Origin: Hymenoscyphus infarciens | Taxonomy: Eukaryota > Ascomycota > Leotiomycetes > Helotiales > Helotiaceae | DNA length: 64,000 nt | Reading direction: 5' to 3' | Assembly: GCA_001414345.1 (NCBI GenBank) | Contig: LLCB01000010.1 | Span: forward strand, 329,522-393,521 | Part shown: positions 10,625 to 21,047 of the stretch, piece after piece | How positions within the stretch are numbered: position 1 is the first letter of the stretch | How the letters are laid out: each line of letters begins with the position of its first letter | Position numbers and translations under genes: made by a program | Notes under the pieces: generated by a model | Database searches by the model: none | Seen by the model: only the letters and a program-made list of their open reading frames with translations | Told to the model about the DNA's origin: nothing

Positions 10625-13528
10625 ATGTCACCAACGATGGGAATTCAACTTGTTTTAGGCGGGGCATGAGGGATGGGATTTTTATGCATGGACCATGATT
10701 TGCAAAATAGGCGTCTGGCATTACCATGACTTTGGCACAACCTGTGTATCTTTCTGAGCTGCGATGAGATAGCAAAGCGAGAATAATACAAGCCCTCAAA
10801 ACCACACCTTGCCTTCTGGTGAAATCCCGGAAATATTTCGGCCTGCGTAGGGTTTGCGGTTAAGCTCCATCACATCCTACTAAGCTTCCCTTGCGCTTAT
10901 TCCCTCCTACGCCATCGGGTTAAGTTCCCATTCTGCTTTCCGCTACATCACAATTATTCTAATGTACTAATAGTGCGAGCTACCTTCGTCCTATAGGTTT
11001 CTTCTTCTTGCACGATGAATAGCCCTATTGGCCTACCGAAGAATTAGGTGCTCTTGGTGTCTTTGCTCTCATAGAGGGGTGTGTGTATGGAGGGGCTCGG
11101 ATTTCTAGGTTGATGGAGAGGAAGTTCGAGAATCGAGCTGTAGAATAGAGAGGAATGGGGGAACTTGAGGGTTGTAAGGTTAAGGTTGTTGGGTCCTTCA
11201 TTCCTTTCGCGCTTGCGGCAAGAATTGCTGTGTCGGTGTTGTGTCTGGAAGAAGGGAAGGAGCGAGGAGCAACCTATAGGTAGGAAAACTTGGAGCGGCG
11301 TCAAGAAAACCTTACCGAACACTTGCCAAAGCCGAAGTAATGTTAAACGCGCAAAAACTACAATTATGGGCTTGAGGCGGGCAGTCTTGCAGCAGAATTT
11401 CATTGGGTGGATTTCAAAAAGGGACTTCTATTTCCCGGGAAAACATCATAACAATTTCCTAGTGCTAATCGTCACCTACAAATCACAAGAGACGATATGT
11501 GCACTGGAAGTATGGCTGGTTACTTTTAAATTACCTTCGAAGCAAGTATTCTTGACCTTGGACCACATCACCTTGACGTTTACAAAACTTGGCCAAGTGG
11601 TTAACTTAAGTCAGGGCCGATATTAGATTCTCGAAAGGAGGTTTGCTTATCTGGGTATCGAAGTAAGAATAAACTGAGGCCTGGGAGTCTGCGGTCTGAT
11701 TCTTAGAGTGAATATTCTTTTTCCTCTTGATTCTTGAAGGCATCAGGAGACGTTTTCAAAAATCAAGAGCACTTTTGTATTTAAAGAAGCCATGTGTACA
11801 TATTTAAAATCTCAACTTCGTTGGGTCAAACCGGGGTTTCACTAGCTTTCTGTTTCACATTTTAGCTATTTACTTACGCGTGAAGACTATTCTATTCACA
11901 TGCGAACTCAACTTTGATTTTATAATACTCGAAGCGAGAGCGTACGCTTTTAGAGTGCTAGAGAGAGAAGCTACTATGGGACTAGATCTACAGTTTATAG
12001 AGAGGTGATTCACATGGATAACCATCAGAACCAAGAGCGAAAGCTTATTCGTTTAGTTTGCTATTCTAGTTCGACTAACGTTGTGGGGTAAGACGGAAGC
12101 TAAAGCTCTTTTCTTCACAAACCGTTTTCGCAAGCTTTACTCTCCAGATCTGTTCCATTCCACTCGAGTCTTTCTTGATTTATCCGTTCAATGGGGATAT
12201 AAGTGAGATAACCCACTAAGCGTCAATTCTATGCCCCGAAGCTAAGAGAGACGTTGAATAGCACTCCTCTTAATACCACAAGAGGGAGCTAGCTTGTGGC
12301 CACATCACGAATGTGACATACAAGGGACACAATATAACACACCACCGAACTCTACATGACCCGTAATTAAATTGAGAATTGAAGGAAGAGAAAATAAAGC
12401 AAGGGACTTGCGGACTTTCGAGTGGACTGCAAGGAAGGCAATAATCTGAAGTCGGTTCCCGATGATGTGGTGGTTGAGAATGTGGAGAATAGAAGGAATG
12501 CCTGGAACTAGAGGAACGTTCTGGACATTCAATGGCAACTTAACCAGGCCCTTGAACTTGCCAAGTTCCTGTCGACGAATATGCAACATTAACACATCCA
12601 AAAGCAGGCTAAGAATTCTCAATAGGGAGAATTTGTTTGCAGCAGTGATGCTCTGCCAAGAAAAGGTCACTTGATTCCAAATGTATAGAGTTACAATGTC
12701 CTCACCAAGTCAATGCTCTAGCACACATTCTTATGACGCTTGTAACTTTTAGAAAAAACTTCACGGGGGCACAAAGACGGCTCAAGAAGTTGAGTTTTTT
12801 TAAGAAAATTTCTCGCAATCTCGGATAATTGTTCCAATTATTCTGTAGGGATCCTATCAAAGTAGGTCTTTGCAGAGCAATGACTGAATCTCTTACTTCC
12901 CTGAGAGCAGAGCATGTAAACGCCAAGAAATGATAGGAACCGCAGAAACAAAAATGCAGAACAGATAAGAATAATGGGGAATAGGTGTTTCGATCGGAAG
13001 GCAATGGTGTTATTGCTGTAGCCAAAAGGAAAGGGTTGTGTTCTCTTCTCGAATCTGTTGAATAACCAAAGGCTCTGTGTGATTGGAACTAGAGGGAAAA
13101 GCAAAAGACGATACGAATCTCAAAGGATCAGCACTATCGTGACCTTCAGCAAAAGGTTTCATGTTATGTTGAAAGTTTGGGGAAATGGGAAAAGAATGGA
13201 GATTCCAAGCTTCATTCTGTAGGACACAGCCTGTGACCTGCCATAGACCTTGCTAGCTTTCTCGTAACTGCCTCTCTCGAGAACATCCAGATCGATCAAA
13301 CAAAACTTCGATTGTACTGTTCATTCGTTTCGGGTTTCGGCCACCATAGCCACTCCGTAGAAGACACTGCTTCTTTTGTATGTACGTCGAAGGGCCCTAT
13401 CTATACACAACCCTCTCTCGGGTTTCCATCATGAACGCCAGCAGTGCAGACATCTGTATTTTCAGATCCGCTTTGTAAAAATGTGATTCGTATCCATAAA
13501 CCCTTCCGGATGATTCCGTTGTCGATCA
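10625..13528. other. 2.9 kb with no supported gene
   Basis: After the L38 3' end the sequence becomes AT-rich. Overlapping open frames on both strands at about 11.04-11.63 kb and 12.3-12.7 kb are short, lack family motifs and have no convincing splice partners. CT-rich minus-strand sequence near 11.1-11.3 kb could be a leader or a non-coding transcript, but I cannot support a gene. No repeat, tRNA or transposon ends were seen. Confidence 0.45.
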
Positions 13529-13920
13529 TCACAAGGTAGCAGCAGCTTCGACTGCACCCGCAGCTTTGAAAGCCGCCTTATTCGTAAAAGTGACCTCGAC
13601 AGGCCATTTCCATTCTGCCCATTTCGCCCATGCTGAAAACCCATTAGTAAATAGTATCCCAAGCCTGTTTACTAGGAGAATCACTTACCCCAATATGCGA
13701 ATTTCCTCCCAAAATATTTCCCGGCATAAGGTATAACCACCATTGTCAGAGCCAATTCTATCTGCTGCAGATTCTCCTCCCATTGTTTTTGTGCATCTGA
13801 TCCATCCTCGGAGTCGAGATCACTGCTGTCTATAGAGGAAGGTAGGGAATCGACCTCGTCTTGGTCATTTGACGATTCGGGGACCGCATCTTGTATGATG
13901 TAAGAGTCGGAGGTAGACAT
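13529..13920 (-). CDS. small acidic/tryptophan-rich membrane protein, unknown
   Basis: Two exons (13920-13689, 13632-13529), 111 residues. The N-terminal half is acidic and disordered (SSIDSSDLDSEDGSD). It is followed by a hydrophobic/aromatic segment (LALTMVVIPYAGKYFGRKFA) and a tryptophan-rich block (WAWAKWAEWKWPVEV), with an alanine-rich tail. The layout, acidic cytosolic arm plus single C-terminal membrane helix, suggests a tail-anchored protein, perhaps of the mitochondrial outer membrane. I considered the small ascomycete Emr1/Ecm19 proteins linked to ER-mitochondria contacts, but cannot confirm this. The intron (56 nt) has donor GTAAGT and acceptor TTTTCAG. It diverges from the eIF2-beta gene with 429 bp between start codons. 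Confidence 0.72.
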
Positions 13921-14349
13921 GGTGGAGGAAGCGTTTTTGTTATGTTTTGGATTTGGTGGAGAGCACGGAGAGCGCTACCACTGATACAGTCGATTCATTG
14001 AGGAGTTTGAAGGGATCTGGTTCAAAGTTGAGGCATCTCCCACTGCCAGGCCAAGCTTAGAAAGTCGAAGTTGCGGTTCTCGGCCCGTCAATCTCGGAGC
14101 CGAGCAGGATGACGCACGTGACTCTTCCGAGCCGATCCTTGAGGTGTGCGCGGGTCGAAATGTGAGTCAAGGTCAAAGGGGATATCTTTCAACGTTTGTG
14201 CGGCCAATTTGACTTTCTAGATCAAACCACAACCACCACATCACATCGCATTACGAGGAACAATCAGATAAGAAGATCCTCTGTTCCACCACTCAGTGCA
14301 TACCTTACCAGACAGCGGTCCCACAATTCACCCCAACCCAACCGCAATC
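13921..14349. promoter_or_regulatory. shared divergent promoter, small membrane protein / eIF2-beta
   Basis: 429 bp between divergent start codons. A CT/CA-rich stretch precedes the eIF2-beta ATG, as in many fungal translation genes. No named site is assigned. Confidence 0.5.
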
Positions 14350-15485
14350 ATGGCGAGTGAGGTAATATATCCCCCAACCCCACCTCATCTTTCCCTTCCA
14401 CCACACCACCTCTTACTAACCACCTACAACCACAGGAAGTCGAGCGGAAACCTCGCAAATCCGTCGCATTCAGCGAAGGAACCACCATCGTAGACGAGAA
14501 CGGCGAAGTCACATTGAAGGAAGACGGTCAAGAAGGTACTAAAGACACAGCCATGTCGCACTCCGCAAGTACGCTGCTACTTTCGCAGACTTTGGCTGCA
14601 TGTACTGACTCACACAAAGGCCACGATGAGACCGCCGATAAGGAGGACGATGAGCTCGCCAATATGCTGAAGAGCAAGAAGAAGAAGAAGAAGGCGAAGA
14701 CCGAGGATGCTGAAGGTGGCGAGGCGGAAGCTGCTGAGGATGGCGGACTGGATCTCACCATGAAGAAAAAGAAGAAGAAGCCAAAGACCAAGGAAGGTGC
14801 CGAGAAGGATTTCGCAGACCGAATCGCAGCTCTCGAACTCAAGGACGGCGAGGCCGCAGAGGGAGAAGAGGCTGCTCCAGAAGAGGCTGAGCCTGTTGAT
14901 GAGGGCGATATGGAGAAAGGAACCGGAATCTGGCAACATGATGAGACCAAGGCCATTGGCTACGAGCTCCTCCTTTCCCGATTTTTCACTCTTCTTGCGC
15001 AAAAGAATCCGGACCACGCATCGAGCGGCTCCAGAAGTTACAAGATCCCACCACCACAATGTCTCCGTGAAGGAAATAAAAAGACCATCTTCGCCAATAT
15101 TGCCGAGATTTGTAAACGTATGAAGAGAACTGATGAGCACGTCACATCATACTTATTCGCAGAATTGGGTACGAGTGGTTCCGTGGATGGTAGCAGGCGT
15201 CTAGTCATCAAGGGTCGTTTCCAACAGAAACAAATTGAGAACGTACTGAGACGATATATCAGTAAGTCTCTTTAAACCACGATCTTTACTCAAGTCGATA
15301 CTAACCGTTACACAGTGGAATATGTCACCTGCAAAACCTGCCGATCTCCAGATACCGAACTCAACAAGGGGGAGAACAGATTGTATTTCATCACCTGCAA
15401 CTCATGCGGATCTCGACGATCTGTCACTGCGATCAAGACTGGTTTCTCTGCTCAAGTCGGAAAGAGACGAAGACAGCAAGGTTAG
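14350..15485 (+). CDS. SUI3: translation initiation factor eIF2 subunit beta
   Basis: Beta subunit of the eIF2 GTPase complex that brings initiator Met-tRNA to the 40S ribosome. Four exons (14350-14361, 14436-14568, 14620-15261, 15316-15485), 318 residues. The N-terminal arm has lysine blocks ([19 protein letters not shown]), the K-boxes known to bind eIF5 and eIF2B-epsilon. The core contains [27 protein letters not shown] and [20 protein letters not shown]. The C-terminal zinc ribbon has Cys268, 271, 290 and 293. The first exon holds just four codons. The 51-nt second intron is in frame and stop-free, so the exon boundaries matter for translation. Only two lysine blocks are evident, against three in yeast. 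Confidence 0.95.
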
Positions 15486-16540
15486 AGTGTCAAAACTTTG
15501 GCAATCCATGCTTGGGTCTTCTTGGTGTTACGAAATTTGGTTGGCATTGCATATTGTGCGTGCGTGGGCCTTGGGAATTCGGAATTCATTTGCATCTGAT
15601 GTATTCTGGAGGAAAAGCAGTACAGTACATAGTTGTAGACTTGATGAATTCTAATGATTTCAAAAGCAATCAACCAAGCACATGGAGTGGCAGCCGGTTA
15701 GAAGGGACAATTGGGTCGTTAAAAGGGAGATGGCTGGCGGGGAAGAAACCCGAACTCAGCACTAGAACGAACAATCAAGTAATGAAAGATGAGACCACCT
15801 TCACGATGCCACATGGGAAATATAATAATAGCTTCACACTTCTTGCCTTGCCTTCTCTTTTTGGTGCCACCAACGGACATTCGGGCGAAATAGACTGATT
15901 CCAGGATTTAATGGTGCGTTTAGCACCGTTTAGGCGCCCGGCTAGAGTTCTCTAGATGAGAACCCCTCCAACACGCTTCCTGATGAATTCCCATCTCTGC
16001 TCCCATTGGACAGAAAGATCAGCACCGCATGTATTGACGCCGAATCGCAACCTTCGAAGTTCGCAAGCGACACAACAAGCGCTCGAAATAGACACAGCCC
16101 CCAATTCCTGCGCGCGCTAGGTATCTGCTTCGAGGCTAGGTGCGCGTTGCTCGGGACTCTTAGGTGGGTGAGCTGCTGCTTGTGCTACACGTACAGCTCT
16201 TTTTTGATCTTTCTTTATTCTCTGCTCTTTGTATCTGAATCCCCAATTCTTGCCATTCTATTTTGCGTCGAGAAATTTCGTGGAGAAGGCCAAGTAACAG
16301 ATCGAGTTGTGAGAAACGACCGGGAAGTCGGTAGGTTACTGTACGCAAATAGAAATCCTCGCAGCAGGGTTGATTGGGCAAGGCTGAATTACCTCCCAAG
16401 ACCTTTCAACCCCCCAGGTTAAAGGTTGAGTCGTCATTGTTGGAATAAAGGGTCCCGCAGCTTCCAATCCCTCTCTCATTCTCGTCCTCTTTCCCCTTCA
16501 CTTCATACTGGTACACCACTGCGATCCTCAGAGCTTCGCC
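15486..16540. other. intergenic between eIF2-beta and AIM24
   Basis: 1.05 kb with scattered short open frames but no motif or splice support. It holds the eIF2-beta 3' flank and the AIM24 promoter, with a CT-rich stretch just before 16541. Confidence 0.55.
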
Positions 16541-16961
16541 ATGTCCTATTACCCTCGTAAGTCCGAGTACCTACCTGCCTACCCCGCCACCCACCATCGA
16601 GGGCAATCAGCTAACTAACCGTCAACAGCTCCCCCAGGCGCTGGTAACCCAGGTACGAGTTCTCTCGCCATTTTCCATTTTCACTTACAGCACCCAACTT
16701 ACTCACTGCAATAGGTCAGCCAGGCCAACAAGCACAGCAAGCACCTCAGCAACAACACTATGCTCCCCCTCCATCCTCTCCCCCACCAAACCAAACCAGC
16801 CATCAATACTACCCTCCTCCTCCTCAGCAAGGTTCTCCAGCTCAACCTGGTCAATATGCTCCTCCTCCGCAACCAACTCCCCCACAGCAGCAGCAGCAAC
16901 AGTACTCATCACCGCCCCCAAACTTCTCCCAGCATCGCACGTCGTACCAACAAGCTCCCCA

Positions 16962-16992
<31 letters not shown>

Positions 16993-18006
16993 CAGCAGCA
17001 TCCTCAAGCGCAAGCTCTTCCAAATTACGAACAACCACAACCTTCCGGTCATGCACCACACAACAGTGCGAGTTACCCCGTGGAGAAACCCCCTCTAGAC
17101 ACAAGCCAACCACAGAATCTCGACCATGGGGCCCCGGCAGCGGCTCATTTCATAGGAGCCAGCTCAACAGCAGATGACGTGGGAACTTTCAATGGAGGAA
17201 GTTACCGAATCAGTCACAGAGATTCAAACACCATTGTGACGATACAATTGGCCATGGGATGTCCCTTGACCGTGAAACCTGGTATGTTGATCCGGAGAAG
17301 GGTAGTCCCTGTTGCCTTTCGCTAATTTTATATCAGGTGCTATGATTGCCATGACTCCATCCATTACCCTGAAAGGAGCCGTCAAGTTTTCCATGAAGAA
17401 ACTTCTTGTTGGAGGTGATCTTGCTCATTCAACTTATACTGGCCCAGGAGAACTACTCCTCGCGCCAACTGCTCTTGGTGATATCACAAGTATCAGAATG
17501 ACTGGCAGCGAGCAATGGTCCGTTGGTCGCGATGCATACTTGGCAGCTACCCAAGGTGTAACAAAAGAGTACAAGAGACAAGGTATTGGGAAAGCCATGT
17601 TCTCTGGTGAGGGACTTTTTGTGTACAAGATCAGTGGAACAGGCCTACTCTGGATTTCAAGTTTCGGTGCCATTATCAGGAAAGATGTAAGTTACTCATG
17701 TAGCTAATGCACAGAAGAAGTTGTACTGATAGGAACTTAGTTGGCGGATGGTGAGAAATATATCGTGGATAATGGACACTTGGTTGCTTGGAACACCAAG
17801 TATATTCTTGAGCGCGTTGCATCTGGTGGAATAATTTCCGGTCTCTCATCTGGGGAAGGTTTAGTATGCAAGTTTACAGGGCCTGGAACCGTTTTCCTTC
17901 AGACCAGAAACCCTGTAAGTTTCCTATGCTACATGATATGGTTAAATGCTGATTTTTCTAGGCTGCTTTCGCTATGTGGATTTCTGCGAATGCGGCGCAG
18001 GCATAG
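16541..18006 (+). CDS. AIM24: AIM24 family mitochondrial biogenesis protein
   Basis: Six exons (16541-16556, 16629-16652, 16715-17281, 17337-17686, 17741-17914, 17962-18006), 391 residues. The first ~170 residues are Pro/Gln/Tyr-rich with a CAG-type glutamine tract (about 16960-16990). The rest is the AIM24 beta-structured domain: [56 protein letters not shown], and the conserved end [20 protein letters not shown]. Yeast AIM24 affects mitochondrial inheritance and inner-membrane organisation. However, no cleavable targeting peptide is visible here, and many fungal relatives have this Q/P-rich arm instead, so a non-mitochondrial location is possible. All introns are 54-74 nt with standard ends. 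Confidence 0.88.
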
Positions 18007-18585
18007 AATGACGATGATATATGAGTTCCTTTGATGTGGCGTCTGAAAATTAATTTACTTTTGAGCGGTAGTAAAAATCACAATATGTTGTCCATGAACG
18101 CTCCTGCCATTCCTGCCCTTTCTGTGTTCGTCGGCAAATCTCATCCCGTGATTCTAAGACGTTCGTTCCTTCCCCCTTTCCTTGCCGAGCAAGGTAGCCC
18201 GAAGAAAACCGAAAGGCTGCTTTCTGTTCTCGACTTCTTCCTTCGGACATCCACCTCACATTCATACTTGTTGCAAGTTTCCGCTCAGCAGCCTGCACCA
18301 TCCATTTTTGGAGGACTCTTTTGGAAAGGATCATCTTTTTTCGAGTCCCTACTGCAGCAGAAGGCACAAAGCTCACACAAGTCAGAGTCAGGATTACTCT
18401 ACCACTCTGTGCGAAATTCAATCACCAAGACAGAAGCCAAAATACACCGTAAGCGACACTCTCCAATTGCAACGTCTATCTATATTAACCAGGAAATACC
18501 ATAGTACCTTCGTGCCTACGAAAGCGGTCGAGTGTCATCGAATCACGTCCATACCAGCTCCGGGATTGCATCCACCTCCACAATC
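18007..18585. other. intergenic between AIM24 and disordered-protein gene
   Basis: About 580 bp, with CT-rich promoter-like sequence. Open frames on both strands here have no recognisable motifs. Confidence 0.5.
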
Positions 18586-20541
18586 ATGAGCTTGCGCGAA
18601 AACCGTCCACCTCGGACCGCAGTCCGGCATACCCTCACCAAAAAGTCTTCTTTGATTACTCTTCGAGATGTCAAATCGAAACCAATTGCTGTGTCGAGCG
18701 ACAAACCATTGGTCAAGACAACGGGGTCAAAAACTGCTTTGCGTCCTCGCACCATTCGATCTTCTCCCCGGGCTTCGGTAAGACCCCTTTTGACACCGGG
18801 TAAAAAGCTTGGTCTTCGTCAACCTGCCTTCAACCCGAAAGTTGCAGCAGCTACAGCTAGGGAGGAGGTCATACAGGATGCAGCCAAGACAGTGAAAGCA
18901 TTGAAAGCGACAGCCCAAGGAAACACATTGTCATCCCTTGGCCATGGCGACCCGCTTCCCTCAACTGACCTTGCAGATTCAAAGGAGACCTCTTTATCTC
19001 AGTTGTTCAGCAAAGCAGGCATTGCACCTCCGATTCCACCCAAGAGCTCACGAAGATCACTCGTTTCTACCTATACTACCATATCCGATGACGACAAAAG
19101 CGAAGATTTGGAGGAGAAGATCCGAAATGCTCTAACTCCACCGGATGTTCCTCGCAGAACACAAACCCGTGAGACCCCGTCCAGCATCAAGTCTGTCAGA
19201 TGGGACCCAGCCATCATCTCCTATGGCAGCATTAAGTCCAGTACCACAACACGACCTCCCTCTCCTGATCATACATCTCCTTGTCCGCGATCGAGAAACG
19301 ACTTTGCGAATGCCTTGCAAACAATTTCACAACTCAAGAAAAAGGACCAAAGAGCTGTTTGCAGGCTATTAGCCTCGTTAGATTCCACCGAGTCGGACGA
19401 TGAATCGACTGCATCACCCACCGTCCAAGGAGAAGATAACTCAAAGGAGAGTGTAATTGAAAACAAGGTTGCCAAAAAGCTGAATCCAGAAGCACCAATC
19501 TTTCGGGACTTTTCATCCTTGGAAAATAATGTTGTGCAGAACAAGGCCGTTGTTGAAGAAGAGGCAGGTGAAAAGGTTGCACAGAAAATCATTTCTCAAC
19601 CGCCCGTCGTTGTATCCACACCCAAGGAATTGCCCAAGAGACCTATTCAACCACGAATTGTTACATCTACGCCTCAAAATCAGAGACGAGATCCAAAAGA
19701 GCCTACCTGGGTGAATATTTTCAACCCACCTGCACCAGAAGATATGCCCCAAGGATTTCCCGCTTTTCCTATTACTACTCCCAAGTGCAAGGAAACTCGC
19801 CAAGCAGCGTCAACGCCAGACTTCGAACCCGTACAACATCCCGTACAACCATCAATGCAGCCAGTGTTTCCCTTCAATCCATTTCCTCTTGGTTTACCAA
19901 GTTTTCCGGATTCGGTTTGGGTGCAAGTACCTATGCACATTCTTCAAAATCCTTACGGGCTTCCACCTATGGTACCGCCCCCGGGACCATGGAACAATGC
20001 AAACTTTGAGCATCCTCCTCAAGCCCCCCGAGTTCCTCAAGGTCCTCGAGTTCCACAGGCTCCTCGTGTTCCTCACCCAGCTGCTCAGTCCACGCCACTC
20101 AATCCACCAAAGGTTCGTCGACCTCCAGTGAAGCCAAGAATTCTCAGAGGACCTCTCATTGACGTTTCGTCTTCGTTCATTCCGCCTGAGGATGGTCCTT
20201 GCCGTGTCACACATGCAGATAATCTGGATGAAGCCTGGCGTCAATCACTTCTAGACAAGTTCATTGCCAAATATCCACAAACTGGAACTGCTAGCGACAG
20301 AGCGAAAGCTCAGGTACCCGGTTATATGCCACAAGCGGCAGCAATTCAACAGCATCTCGAGTTGCTAATTTACCAGGAGAGGGAGAGAAGCGCAGTTGAT
20401 GGTGGTGTTCACAAGAAGGGCAAGGATAATGGAAAGCTCGCTAAGAATGGACGGAAGTTTTCACCAAATGGTTCGGTCGACAGTGCGCCAGTTGCAGAGC
20501 AGGTTTCCGACGGCAATAGGACTGCGGCTGTGTGGGAGTGA
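18586..20541 (+). CDS. proline-rich disordered protein, unknown function
   Basis: Single exon of 651 residues. I do not recognise the family. The N-terminus is basic (RENRPPRTAVRHTLTKKSS; TPGKKLGLRQPAFNPK) and the middle is Ser/Pro/acid-rich with a short charged helix (FANALQTISQLKKKDQRAVC). It then becomes strongly proline-rich, including a local repeat PRVPQGPRVPQAPRVPHP encoded at about 20025-20085. The C-terminus has a possible helical region (LLDKFIAKYPQTGTASDRAK; AIQQHLELLIYQERE). The composition suggests a regulatory or scaffold protein of nucleus or cytoskeleton, which is inference only. The reading frame stays open further upstream, but no ATG lies there, so I use the ATG at 18586. 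Confidence 0.65.
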   Translation: MSLRENRPPRTAVRHTLTKKSSLITLRDVKSKPIAVSSDKPLVKTTGSKTALRPRTIRSSPRASVRPLLTPGKKLGLRQPAFNPKVAAATAREEVIQDAAKTVKALKATAQGNTLSSLGHGDPLPSTDLADSKETSLSQLFSKAGIAPPIPPKSSRRSLVSTYTTISDDDKSEDLEEKIRNALTPPDVPRRTQTRETPSSIKSVRWDPAIISYGSIKSSTTTRPPSPDHTSPCPRSRNDFANALQTISQLKKKDQRAVCRLLASLDSTESDDESTASPTVQGEDNSKESVIENKVAKKLNPEAPIFRDFSSLENNVVQNKAVVEEEAGEKVAQKIISQPPVVVSTPKELPKRPIQPRIVTSTPQNQRRDPKEPTWVNIFNPPAPEDMPQGFPAFPITTPKCKETRQAASTPDFEPVQHPVQPSMQPVFPFNPFPLGLPSFPDSVWVQVPMHILQNPYGLPPMVPPPGPWNNANFEHPPQAPRVPQGPRVPQAPRVPHPAAQSTPLNPPKVRRPPVKPRILRGPLIDVSSSFIPPEDGPCRVTHADNLDEAWRQSLLDKFIAKYPQTGTASDRAKAQVPGYMPQAAAIQQHLELLIYQERERSAVDGGVHKKGKDNGKLAKNGRKFSPNGSVDSAPVAEQVSDGNRTAAVWE

Positions 20542-21047
20542 GTGGTACGATGGAGAGAGTTTGCACATCTGTTACTTTGCGATTGGTGTTTGTTACCCAA
20601 ACATATGTTAATTTTTGCTGAGATCCCAGGATTGAGTCGGATCAACAGACTGACGGATGGTCCGGGTATCAAGTATATATTACGAAAGAGAGGGTCTAAG
20701 AAGGAATTGTGGCATTGTTTTATTCGAGTCTATGCCCTGACTGCTGGCGTGTAGCAGGTTCTCTGTTGTTTTGTTTTGTATGAAGTAGCTTCACTATTGC
20801 TATTAATTGAAGATCTTATTTGCAATCATTTTATTGGTCAAAGCTTGGTGAATAAATGTGGGTCTACAGGTACTTTGTACCTCTCCGAGGTCGAGGCTCA
20901 AAAACAATTCACCCTTCATTCCCCTAACATACTCACGACGACCTTTTCTCAGCAGCCTATCAAAATACAGGCTCGAGTATAAAATGTTATCATCTCTCCT
21001 TAATACATCATAACATCTTCTCTCCAAAAACTCGAACATCAATCACG
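20542..21047. other. intergenic upstream of Med1
   Basis: 3' flank of the disordered-protein gene and promoter of Med1. The last ~60 bp form a CAT/CT-rich leader. No gene or repeat was seen. Confidence 0.55.

Noticed and set aside
11044..11626. Overlapping open frames on both strands
   Set aside because: No family motif and no convincing splice partners. The minus strand looks like a CT-rich leader rather than coding sequence.
12305..12674. Open frames on both strands (121 and 70 codons)
   Set aside because: AT-rich with no protein-like conservation pattern.
14528..15140. Long minus-strand frames opposite eIF2-beta
   Set aside because: Shadows of the lysine/glutamate-rich coding sequence.
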